This document shows, piece after piece, positions 7,190-14,944 of a stretch of 20,426 bases of DNA. This DNA is from a virus. The position numbers were made by a program, and so were the translations under genes. The stretch is from positions 1-20,426 of IMG/VR virus record IMGVR_UViG_3300022222_000103. One strand, given 5' to 3'. Each line of letters starts with the position of its first letter. Positions within the stretch are counted from its first letter, which is position 1. The notes beneath the pieces are model-generated. The model was given only the letters and a program-made list of their open reading frames with translations. It was not told the DNA's origin and made no database searches.

Positions 7190-8161
7190 ATGTTAACTGG
7201 GAAGGTGTTTATAACCGGGGGTGCGGGCTATTTGGCCCGAGCGATTTACAGACGAGCGCGACAAGAGAAGTGGGAATGTGAATTTACCTGCTTCTCGACA
7301 GATGATTCCAAACATGCTTTTCTGAATGAAATATACCCAGAAGTTAAATGCTATCGCGGAGATATTTCAGATACGCCAATCGACATTCTTTCGTCTTTAA
7401 TGGCCGATCATAAATATGTAATTCATGCGGCTGCAATTAAGTACGTTGATAGAGCTGAATTCAATGTCTGGGATACAGTGCGTGTAAATATAAAGGGCAG
7501 TGAGAATGTTATTCTCGCAGCGCACGCCGCTGGCGTAGAGCGTGCAATAGGAATCTCAACTGACAAAGCATGTGAGCCAATCAATATTTATGGAATGACC
7601 AAGGCTACAATGGAACGCCTTTTCATTGAGTCTTCTGGAAGATTCAGGAATACAGAATTTTCAGTTGTTCGCTATGGTAATGTTGTAGCCTCAACTGGTT
7701 CTGTAATCACTCTTTTTCGCAAGCAGGAAAAAGAAGGAATCATTAAGATTACAGATCCTAATATGACAAGATTTTGGATGACTCCTGATGAAGCTGTTGA
7801 TACTGTTCTTGCTGGTTTACTTATCTCTGAAAACGGTTCAATTCTCGTGCCTTCTTGTCGAGCAATGTCAATTATTGATGTGGCAAAAGCTGCGCTCACA
7901 GCAACTGGATCTAAGCTTGAAATCATTGGAAAACGTGCCGGAGAAAAAGTACATGAGAAACTGATTTATAAGCAGGAATCAGTTCGGTCAGAGATTGTCG
8001 TAACAGATAAGCTGAAACCCCCTTACGCTTTTTGGGAGATTTCTCAACCGCCTGCTGAAATTACATCACATGAATTTGAACTTTCTTCTGACAATCCAAA
8101 AGCTGGCCTTATTTCAATTGAAGAAATGCGAGACATTATCGCAGATTCAGAGACGATATAA
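7190..8161 (+). CDS. PseB/FlaA1-like UDP-sugar 4,6-dehydratase
   Basis: A 323-residue extended SDR enzyme. The start is ATG 7190, with GGAGGT at 7175-7180 nine bases upstream; the frame continues upstream to 7118 but only through the terminator. Motifs in order: NAD(P)-binding TGGAGYLA (9-16), IHAAA (78-82), STDKA (123-127), Tyr134-x3-Lys138, RYGNVVASTGSVITLF (161-176) and TRFWMT (193-198). The Thr-Asp-Lys triad eight residues before the Tyr, with RYGNV and TRFW, is characteristic of inverting UDP-GlcNAc 4,6-dehydratases (PseB/FlaA1) and CapD-like enzymes. These make a 4-keto-6-deoxy UDP-sugar. No membrane segments are present. The stop overlaps the next ATG (TAATG). The donor sugar is inferred from the family; the enzyme looks complete. 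Confidence 0.85.
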   Translation: MLTGKVFITGGAGYLARAIYRRARQEKWECEFTCFSTDDSKHAFLNEIYPEVKCYRGDISDTPIDILSSLMADHKYVIHAAAIKYVDRAEFNVWDTVRVNIKGSENVILAAHAAGVERAIGISTDKACEPINIYGMTKATMERLFIESSGRFRNTEFSVVRYGNVVASTGSVITLFRKQEKEGIIKITDPNMTRFWMTPDEAVDTVLAGLLISENGSILVPSCRAMSIIDVAKAALTATGSKLEIIGKRAGEKVHEKLIYKQESVRSEIVVTDKLKPPYAFWEISQPPAEITSHEFELSSDNPKAGLISIEEMRDIIADSETI

Positions 8162-8838
8162 TGCAAGGATTAGGAGTAATTCTTCTTACATATGATCGTA
8201 TGGACTATACAAAGACTACAATTAAATCATTTCTCAATAATATTAAAACCAAAGAGAAGATACATTTTCATATAGCAGATGATGGTAGCGGGACTGATTA
8301 TGTAAATGAGTTAATTGATTATGTTGGAGATTTTGGCATTAAGGCAACTTCTTCTAATTCTAATCGTGGTGGATACGGCGCAAATTACAATATGGCTACC
8401 CAAGTCATTCACTATGATTGCGACCTCGTATTTGTCCTTGAAGATGATTGGGAATTAAGAAGGGAATTTAACTTAGATCAATACTGTAAAGTAATTAGGG
8501 AAAATAAAGGAATAGATGCTATTCGATTTGGGTACATAGGATATACACAAGAATTGAAAGCCAAATTTGTATCTTCCCATGGTGAGCAATTTCTTCTTTT
8601 AGATCCTGATTCCCCTGAGCCTCATATTTTCGCCGGGCATCCACGATTAGAATCGGTTAAGTACCAGAGAGAAGTCGGGGAATGGCCTTTAAATGTTGAC
8701 CCCGGCACAACTGAATTTATGGTAGCGCATATCCCGCGATCAAGACGCGGAGTAGCTTGGCCGATTGATTTAGTACATCCACGCGGGGATTTGTTTTATC
8801 ATATTGGCACAATTCAAGCGCGAAGTGACCAGAAGTGA
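8161..8838 (+). CDS. GT2-type glycosyltransferase, 225 residues
   Basis: A small GT-A fold transferase. The N-terminus GVILLTYDRMDYTKTTIKSF is the first Rossmann-like strand and helix of family GT2. Asp40-Asp41 in IADDGSG should bind the nucleotide. A second cluster, NRGGYGANYN (68-77), matches the usual N-x-G-x-x-x-A-x-N segment. The metal-binding DXD equivalent is Glu94-Asp95-Asp96 in FVLEDDWE. The C-terminal HPRGDLFYHIGTIQA has the conserved His region of phage and bacterial relatives. It starts in the stop of the dehydratase gene and ends overlapping the next GTG by four bases (GTGA), so the three sugar genes look translationally coupled. Acceptor and donor are unknown. Confidence 0.82.
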   Translation: MQGLGVILLTYDRMDYTKTTIKSFLNNIKTKEKIHFHIADDGSGTDYVNELIDYVGDFGIKATSSNSNRGGYGANYNMATQVIHYDCDLVFVLEDDWELRREFNLDQYCKVIRENKGIDAIRFGYIGYTQELKAKFVSSHGEQFLLLDPDSPEPHIFAGHPRLESVKYQREVGEWPLNVDPGTTEFMVAHIPRSRRGVAWPIDLVHPRGDLFYHIGTIQARSDQK

Positions 8839-11519
8839 AAGTGTTTTTACAACCACGCGCATACGGTGTAGATGATGGACAAGGCGGAATTCGCCGAGTA
8901 GTTGAAGGGCAACAAGATTTTCTGCCGAAATACGGAGTTCAATTAGTTGATAAGATTGACGATGCAGATATTGTTGCATGTCATATTTCCATTCCTCCAG
9001 AATTTCTTAAGAGATTTCCTGAGAAGATTTTTGTAGCTCATTGTCATGGTCTTTATTGGCGTGAATATGAATGGGAAAAATGGACTCAAATTTCTAATAG
9101 AGAGGTAATGGAGTCTCTTAGGGTTGCCGATGTAATCACGGCACCTTCTCACTGGGTTGCCAGCGTAATTCGCCGCCATACCTCCCGTCCCGTTTATGCG
9201 GTGCCACACGGAGTCAGATTCTCAGACTGGAATACGGTAGAGAATAAGGGTTATGTCCTTTGGGATAAGACGCGCCCAGACCCGGTGTGCGATCCTCACT
9301 TAATGCAGGAAGTCGCGGCGCTTCTCCCTGATGTTCATTTCGTTTCTACTTTCGGAGAACCGAAGAAGAATGTTTCTATTGTTGGACATCAAACATTTGC
9401 TGAATCTCAGAAATTAACAAGCGAGGCAGCTGTATATCTTGCTACCAGTAGAGAGACATTTGGAATTGCTACTATTCAAGCCCTTGCATGTGGCGTGCCA
9501 GTTGTTGCTTATAATTGGGGCGCACACCCCGAGATTCTTACGCATAAAGTTGATTCCTATCTTGCCAACATTGAAGATCCAAAAGATCTTGCTAAAGGTA
9601 TTTTATGGGCATTAGAAAATCGAGCTATTATTAGTAAAGCCGCTCTTAAAACGGCACAACATTATACATGGGATAATGCCTGCAAAGAGTACGTAAGAAT
9701 CTTTCAAGAAGCCATTGATAAAAAAGCTGCATACAAGGCGGCACCGCGTACCAGCATTATTGTCACTGCATACAAACTGGATCAATATCTGGAAGAATGT
9801 CTAGACTCTGTGCTTAAGCAGTTTGATACAAACTGGGAGTGCATTATTGTTGATGATGCCAGTCCAGATAAGTGCGGAGAGATTGCTGATAAATATGCTG
9901 CTAAAGACAGTAGGTTTAAGGTAATTCATAATGAAACAAACCAATATTTATCTGGAGCTAGAAATATTGGGATTCAGGCAGCACGCGGTAAATACATTTT
10001 GCCGTTGGATGCGGACGATAAACTTACGCCACATGCTGTCAGAATTCTATCAGAAAGCCTTGATTCCAATCGTTCTATTCACATCGCTTACGGTAATGTG
10101 TATTTTGTTGACGAAGACGGTCATCCTAATGATTATGGATCAACTCCGGGCCATTCACAATGGCCGGTTAATTTTTCATGGGAGAAGCAAATCTCAAGAA
10201 TGAATCTTCTCCCGTATTGTAGCATGTTCCGTCGCGAAGTATGGGATTATACTGGCGGCTATAGAAAGCGCCTTAAGACTACGGAAGATGCTGATTTTTG
10301 GACAAGGGTATCTAGCTACGGATTCCGGCCTAAAATGGTTACAGAAGTAGATACTCTTATCTATCGTTGTAGAACTAATTCAATGAGCCAAACCGAAGGT
10401 CAATATGATTGGACAATTTGGTTTCCTTGGAGAAGGGAATTACAGAAAGCACCGGCGGGGTGTGTGTCGGAAACCCAGCTCTCTATACCGACATACATTC
10501 CGCCGGTACTTTCTGTAATTATTCCAGTCGGCCCGGGCCATGAAGAATTAGTAATGGATGCCATTGATTCTTGTGAAGCTCAGTCAATGCGACAATTTGA
10601 AACAATTGTCGTGAATGATTCTGGCAAGTCACTACACCTTCCTCAATGGGTACGATATTTCGAGGTAGAGAATGCGCCGCAAGGTGTGGCAAACGCTCGC
10701 AACATTGGTATTAGGGCAGCACACGGACTAAATATCCTACCACTGGACGCTGATGATATTCTACAGCCTAATGCTGTTAAGATATTCTATGAGTTTTCTC
10801 AAGTTAACCCAGGAGTTATTCTGTACTCAGATTTCTGGGAAGATCCAGATACAGAAGGTGCTTACAGAAGATTCTTTACTGATGACTATGAAGCCAGCCT
10901 GTTAGTTTCAAAAGGGGCCATAGCAACAGTTACGGCCTTAATCCCCCGAGAAGTATTTGAAAAAATCGGCCTTTATGATACAGATATGATTGCTTGGGAA
11001 GACTGGGCATTTATGCTTAAGGCAGCAGAGAACGGTTTCTGCTACGCCAGAATCCCCAAGCCATTATTTACATATCGTAAGCATACAGGGAGACGAGCTA
11101 AAGATAATTTTGAGAATAAAGACAAAAATAAGGAACAGATTTTAGCAAAGTTCGGTCATTTTTGGAACGGGAAGAAGAATATAATGGCTTGTAGTAAATG
11201 TGCACAGGGAAGAGCTAAGTCTCCAGATCCAATTGATGAAATGAATTTCAGGTCACAACAGAATATTTCTCCATCACTTGTTGGTGTTAAGGGAGAAATG
11301 ATTCTCATAGAATATTCAACAGAACGCCTAGCTGATGCTCAGTTTCGTGGGCCTAGCAATCAGCGATATAATTTCGCTAACGGTGATAGGAAATATGTCC
11401 TAGCCCAAGATGCATCATTCTTTTTCTCGATGGATGGGTTTAAGGATGCTACTCCGTTGCCAGAAGAAGACGAAATTCGCCCAATTCTTGTATCCAGTAA
11501 TCCATCGAAAATCAAATGA
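8835..11519 (+). CDS. Multidomain glycosyltransferase: GT-B + GT2 + GT2 + extra C-terminal domain
   Basis: 894 residues, GTG start in a GTGA overlap. Residues 1-290 form a GT4-like GT-B transferase with CHGLYWREYEW (70-80), VPHGV (123-127), and a donor-site segment SRETFGIATIQALACGVPVV (205-224). The EX7E motif has Glu207 but Gln215 where Glu is usual. Residues 306-525 form a GT2 domain: Asp340-Asp341, LDADD at 391-395 and TEDADFW at 483-489. Residues 548-760 form a second GT2 domain: VIIP, VND at 583-585, LDADD at 637-641 and WEDW at 721-724. The two GT2 parts share ARNIGI-x-AA-x-G-x2-ILPLDADD, suggesting duplication. Residues 786-894 have a CSKC knuckle and a beta-rich segment (MILIEYSTE ... 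RYNFANGDRKYVL) that is not glycosyltransferase-like and resembles a small domain found in some phage structural proteins. Soluble, no membrane segment. Confidence 0.82.
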   Translation: MKVFLQPRAYGVDDGQGGIRRVVEGQQDFLPKYGVQLVDKIDDADIVACHISIPPEFLKRFPEKIFVAHCHGLYWREYEWEKWTQISNREVMESLRVADVITAPSHWVASVIRRHTSRPVYAVPHGVRFSDWNTVENKGYVLWDKTRPDPVCDPHLMQEVAALLPDVHFVSTFGEPKKNVSIVGHQTFAESQKLTSEAAVYLATSRETFGIATIQALACGVPVVAYNWGAHPEILTHKVDSYLANIEDPKDLAKGILWALENRAIISKAALKTAQHYTWDNACKEYVRIFQEAIDKKAAYKAAPRTSIIVTAYKLDQYLEECLDSVLKQFDTNWECIIVDDASPDKCGEIADKYAAKDSRFKVIHNETNQYLSGARNIGIQAARGKYILPLDADDKLTPHAVRILSESLDSNRSIHIAYGNVYFVDEDGHPNDYGSTPGHSQWPVNFSWEKQISRMNLLPYCSMFRREVWDYTGGYRKRLKTTEDADFWTRVSSYGFRPKMVTEVDTLIYRCRTNSMSQTEGQYDWTIWFPWRRELQKAPAGCVSETQLSIPTYIPPVLSVIIPVGPGHEELVMDAIDSCEAQSMRQFETIVVNDSGKSLHLPQWVRYFEVENAPQGVANARNIGIRAAHGLNILPLDADDILQPNAVKIFYEFSQVNPGVILYSDFWEDPDTEGAYRRFFTDDYEASLLVSKGAIATVTALIPREVFEKIGLYDTDMIAWEDWAFMLKAAENGFCYARIPKPLFTYRKHTGRRAKDNFENKDKNKEQILAKFGHFWNGKKNIMACSKCAQGRAKSPDPIDEMNFRSQQNISPSLVGVKGEMILIEYSTERLADAQFRGPSNQRYNFANGDRKYVLAQDASFFFSMDGFKDATPLPEEDEIRPILVSSNPSKIK

Positions 11520-11815
11520 TAGAACACATTTTAATCGCCGGGTTCGCCGGTTGGCGCGCGTCGCGGTTGCTGGTCTATGAGGCTGGCCCCGGTAATCTGT
11601 TCGGGCGCATCAGGGCCGCGTGTGGCGTCCCGGACGGCCCCGGGGAGATACGACCGCTCCCATTCCTTGGCCCGCTTGTTTCGTGTGTGCCTTGCGCGTC
11701 CGTGTGGCTCTCGGCGGCGGCATGGGGAATTGGCGCTTGGCTGGGTTGGATGCCAGTAGCTATCGCGGCTGCTTGTGGAGTAGCATTGATGCTAGAAATA
11801 CACGTCAAGGAATAG
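11516..11815 (+). CDS. DUF1360-like small membrane protein
   Basis: 99 residues, starting with ATGA overlap of the glycosyltransferase stop. The pattern WRASRLLVYEAGP (13-25), then Arg-Ile-Arg, then LVSCVPCASVW (54-64, with Cys57, Cys60 and Trp64), fits the DUF1360 family of phage and bacterial proteins of unknown function. Residues about 62-95 are hydrophobic (Ala, Trp, Leu, Ile) and should form one or two membrane segments. Base composition is striking: by hand count 11581-11760 is about 68% G+C, against about 38% in the line after the gene. This suggests separate acquisition. A role in the host membrane is inferred from the hydrophobic tail only. Confidence 0.65.
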   Translation: MIEHILIAGFAGWRASRLLVYEAGPGNLFGRIRAACGVPDGPGEIRPLPFLGPLVSCVPCASVWLSAAAWGIGAWLGWMPVAIAAACGVALMLEIHVKE

Positions 11816-11818
11816 ACT

Positions 11819-13072
11819 ATGGCTATTGCTTCAACTCCTACAAAATTATCACTCTCTCAATTTGCAAAGATTATGGGCCTTCATCCATTACATTTTGAGG
11901 GAGTATATGTCGCTGATCAATCTCATTGTGGCTCCGCATGGTTTCAATATGATTGGCAGAATTTCCAACGAGTTAGCCGTGAAACAATTGCACGCGCAAT
12001 TATGGATGCGGAAAATCAGATAGAAGACTTTTTAGGATATAATCTTCTTCCTGACTGGACTATTGATGAACGAGTTCAAACAAGTAGACCATTTTATAAA
12101 GACCTTGTAAATTATGGCAATGGCAATATGCGAGGATATGGACAAACAATTAGACCAGTAAAAAATTGGTTTATTTCTGGTGGTATGCGAGAAGCAACTG
12201 TCATAAAATTATCTTCCATTATTACATGGACAGATCAGGATTCTGATGGGTATTTTGAAACCGGCACAGTATCTGCAATTACAACTGTAGAGGATGATTG
12301 TGAAGTTCGCGTGTTTTATCCAGCTAAGTCTGGAGATAATCTTTGGGAAATCAGGCCAGCCAGAATTTCGATTAGCGGAGGAACAGTTACCGTTACCTTT
12401 CGCCGAGAATTATGTGTACTTGAATCGATATTAGAAATGGTTCAAGACCCTGCCCAAAACGCATTTGCGGATGGATTGAATAATGCAGACTTTCTTACAA
12501 CAGTTGATATTTATCAAGTAACAAATAATCCAGCCACTTCCGCTAATTTGCTATGGGAGCCTACTGGCAACTGTGGCTGTTCTGTAAATAATTCATGTGC
12601 CGAGTGTGCGTATCAAACACAAACTGCATGTTTAATTGCTAGAGATCCCAGGCTTTCAATTGTAACATACTCTCCGGCAGCATGGGATACTGTTACTAAG
12701 CAGTTTGATTTTCAATCATTATCCATAGGCCGCCAACCAGATCAATTAAGAACATGGTATTATTCTGGATATAAGTGGCAGCAATCAATTTGCCCAAATA
12801 AAGAAATAGATCCATTCTGGGCGCAAACTATTTCTTATTTTGCAGCATCAATGCTAGAGCGAAATCCTTGTGACTGCAATGGAGAATTCTTCGAGCAGTT
12901 TAGGGAAGATATGGCATTTGTTAATGGCGCAGATCAATTGAATAGATATGAGATTCGTCGAGCAGAATTGACAAATCCTTTTGGATCAAGACGTGGAGCA
13001 TTGATGGCATGGATTCGTGTTAAGAATCGACAAATAGGAAAGGTTGGCGCTGGCGGCGCTGTGATAGTTTAA
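11819..13072 (+). CDS. Putative head-tail adaptor, Cys-rich
   Basis: 417 residues from ATG 11819, with AAGGA at 11807-11811 seven bases upstream. Residues 53-78 (SRETIARAIMDAENQIEDFL followed by GYNLLP) resemble the first helix pair of gp6/gp15-type head-tail connectors, in which short proteins cap the portal. The rest is beta-rich and longer than a standard connector. It contains a Cys cluster: C252, C254, C260, C263 and C271, then C325, C341 and C343 (NPCDCNG). These could bind metal or form disulfides. It lies between the sugar cassette and the tail genes, where connectors are expected. The end overlaps the next ATG (TAATG). The connector call rests on the N-terminal helices and position. 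Confidence 0.55.
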   Translation: MAIASTPTKLSLSQFAKIMGLHPLHFEGVYVADQSHCGSAWFQYDWQNFQRVSRETIARAIMDAENQIEDFLGYNLLPDWTIDERVQTSRPFYKDLVNYGNGNMRGYGQTIRPVKNWFISGGMREATVIKLSSIITWTDQDSDGYFETGTVSAITTVEDDCEVRVFYPAKSGDNLWEIRPARISISGGTVTVTFRRELCVLESILEMVQDPAQNAFADGLNNADFLTTVDIYQVTNNPATSANLLWEPTGNCGCSVNNSCAECAYQTQTACLIARDPRLSIVTYSPAAWDTVTKQFDFQSLSIGRQPDQLRTWYYSGYKWQQSICPNKEIDPFWAQTISYFAASMLERNPCDCNGEFFEQFREDMAFVNGADQLNRYEIRRAELTNPFGSRRGALMAWIRVKNRQIGKVGAGGAVIV

Positions 13073-13353
13073 TGAGGCAAGTTTTACATGTAGATCATTA
13101 TGGCCGAAAAACTCTATATGCAATTCCTAATGATGCTCCAGATCACCATGCAACAATGGGAATTTTTATAGGGCCGCCATCTTTGGAAAAATTAAGTCTT
13201 CCTCTTGAAATCGAAGTGCGAATAAATAATGCCTTATTCGACAGGGGAATTATCACTCAACGCGACGTAGAGAGAAAGCCAAATGAAGTAAATTCTGCCA
13301 TTCAGTCGGCCTTGAAGGTGGACGCGCAGAGAATAGCGGCGCTGTACTTTTAG
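13072..13353 (+). CDS. Small conserved-looking phage protein, unknown
   Basis: 93 residues, coupled to the adaptor gene by TAATG. The sequence has an N-terminal basic, His-containing part (VLHVDHYGRKTL), then LPLEIEVRINNALFDRGIIT and a helical C-terminus (SALKVDAQRIAALYF). The central LEVR-x-NNALFDRG-like stretch is reminiscent of small proteins that follow connector genes in several siphoviruses, but I cannot name the family. Between connector and tube genes the usual products are neck or tail-terminator proteins, so that is the best guess. No membrane or signal segment. Confidence 0.55.
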   Translation: MRQVLHVDHYGRKTLYAIPNDAPDHHATMGIFIGPPSLEKLSLPLEIEVRINNALFDRGIITQRDVERKPNEVNSAIQSALKVDAQRIAALYF

Positions 13354-13357
13354 GCGC

Positions 13358-13387
13358 TTCCCAAATCAGCGCGGGATAGCATATACT
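13358..13387 (+). promoter_or_regulatory. Possible sigma70-like promoter before the tail tube gene
   Basis: TTCCCA at 13358-13363 (4 of 6 to TTGACA), 18-base spacer, TATACT at 13382-13387 (5 of 6 to TATAAT). It sits in one of the few gaps (13354-13420) and would boost the abundant tail tube. The match is modest and could be chance. Confidence 0.3.
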
Positions 13388-13420
13388 CCGCACAGAGAGC
13401 CATAGGAGAATGGTTTAGAA

Positions 13421-14935
13421 ATGCCCGCTCGTACCGAGAAATTACTCAAAACAAGCTATTCAAGAGTCTTCACACAAGAAGGGGGAGCAGGCCCGAGCAA
13501 TCCGCCAGTCTATCAAGGACTTGCACGGGCAACTGGCGTAGCTTGGCCGCAAGGAGATATCTCTCCTATTCGTGTGCCATCACGCGATAAGTATGATCGC
13601 TTTGATGTTGCTACTACTATTCAGGGACAACAGGGACTTCCTTCCTTGTCTCTTGAATTTAGAATGCAGCAGACTCTTTCTGATGTTCTTCGATTTGTCA
13701 AAAAGGGCTGCGAAATCGACGTTCATGTCCACATTGGAGCTTGCCAAAAGCCTGATGATTTTAACGGCGGATGGGCTGATGGAAAGGCGATTGTTCTTTC
13801 GCAAGCGCAACCTACGGACTATACCACAGACGACTTAGGCGCTCTTGATTCAGATCAGCGTGCAATCGTTATGGAGACTGTTCCATTTACTGGTCTTGAT
13901 TACAATGAAATTGCTCCTATTAAGCCGGAGGAACAAGCAGCGTCAATTATTAGTGATGAAATCGTAGGTATTAAAATCTGCGATTCTATTGCGTGTGGCG
14001 AATGCGGACTTCCTTCCGATGGCTGCCAAGTAATTTTTGCACTTCAAGCCGAATCGTCCGGCTCTCCCGGTATCTCTGCTGCCGTACTCTATTCCGTAGA
14101 TGGTGGTTCCAATTGGACAAAGAGTCTTGTGTCGTCTCTTCCGATTGGACAGGATGCAACTGCAATCGCCTGTGTTGGCACCAGACTTGTTGTTGTTTCT
14201 AATTCTGACTTGTCCTTGCATTGGGCCGACATTGCCGATGTCGTAGCCGGTGTGGGAGTATGGACGCGAGTAGCCACTGGATTTGTTGCATCAAAGGGGC
14301 CAAATTATATTTTCTCGGCTTCCGCTACCGAAACATGGATCGTAGGCAATGGCGGCTATGTCTACACGACTGCCGATCCGACTGCGGGCGTAGAAGTCCA
14401 GAGTTCTGGCGGCGCAACTGTCCAGAATCTTCTTTACATTCATGGTATCGACCAGAATTCACTCGTTGCCGTGGGCGTTTCTAACGCAGTTCTCGTTACC
14501 AGTAATGGCGGGGAAACTTGGTCTCTAGTTACTGGCCCGGATGCTGGCGTGCAATTGAATACAGTTGCGATGAAATCGTCTCAGGTATTCTTGATTGGCA
14601 CTGATGCTGGTAAGATGTGGTATACACTTAACGGTGGCGACACATGGGTTGCAAAGGCATTCTCAGGGACGGGTTCTGGTAAAGTTAAGGATATTGTTTT
14701 TGCGAACAAGAATGTTGGCTATATGGCCCATTCTACGACCGCACCCGCTGGTCGAATGTTTCGAACGATTGATGGCGGATACTCTTGGTATCTTCTTCCT
14801 GAACAAGCCGGGGTGTCCTTCCCGACAATTGATCGCATCAATGCTATCGCTGCCTGTGAATCCGATGTAAATGTCGTATTCGGTGGTGGATTGAATGCCG
14901 ATGGAGCCGATGGAGTAATCGTTAAAGTAGCATAG
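13421..14935 (+). CDS. Putative tail tube protein with Asp-box beta-propeller
   Basis: 504 residues. Residues 1-180 look like a tail tube or major tail protein (RVFTQEGGAGP, LSLEFRMQQTLSDVLRF, a closing MVTP-like VMETVPFTG). The position just before the chaperones and tape measure agrees. A Cys-rich linker follows (C187, C192, C195, C202). Residues 205-504 are a repeat domain with four clear Asp-boxes: SVDGGSNW (225-232), SNGGETW (361-367), TLNGGDTW (402-409) and TIDGGYSW (449-456). Two degenerate copies lie near 265-275 and 310-320, giving about six blades of about 45 residues. This resembles YCF48/BNR-like propellers. It could decorate the outside of the tail and bind host sugars. AGGAG at 13404-13408 is 12 bases before the ATG, rather far. 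No sialidase Arg triad is obvious. Confidence 0.72.
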   Translation: MPARTEKLLKTSYSRVFTQEGGAGPSNPPVYQGLARATGVAWPQGDISPIRVPSRDKYDRFDVATTIQGQQGLPSLSLEFRMQQTLSDVLRFVKKGCEIDVHVHIGACQKPDDFNGGWADGKAIVLSQAQPTDYTTDDLGALDSDQRAIVMETVPFTGLDYNEIAPIKPEEQAASIISDEIVGIKICDSIACGECGLPSDGCQVIFALQAESSGSPGISAAVLYSVDGGSNWTKSLVSSLPIGQDATAIACVGTRLVVVSNSDLSLHWADIADVVAGVGVWTRVATGFVASKGPNYIFSASATETWIVGNGGYVYTTADPTAGVEVQSSGGATVQNLLYIHGIDQNSLVAVGVSNAVLVTSNGGETWSLVTGPDAGVQLNTVAMKSSQVFLIGTDAGKMWYTLNGGDTWVAKAFSGTGSGKVKDIVFANKNVGYMAHSTTAPAGRMFRTIDGGYSWYLLPEQAGVSFPTIDRINAIAACESDVNVVFGGGLNADGADGVIVKVA

Positions 14936-14938
14936 GAG
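14934..14938 (+). promoter_or_regulatory. RBS of the small basic gene
   Basis: AGGAG six bases before ATG 14945, overlapping the tail tube stop. A nearer ATG at 14940 gives only Met-Pro-stop, so 14945 is the start. Confidence 0.7.
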
Positions 14939-14944
14939 TATGCC

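Noticed and set aside
13410-13418. ATG-GTT-TAG minimal ORF just after AGGAG
   Set aside because: Two codons only; more likely chance between the RBS and ATG 13421.
13421-14935. Sialidase activity for the Asp-box domain
   Set aside because: Asp-boxes alone mark a fold; I see no Arg triad or catalytic Asp/Tyr/Glu pattern, and the gene is in the tail tube position.
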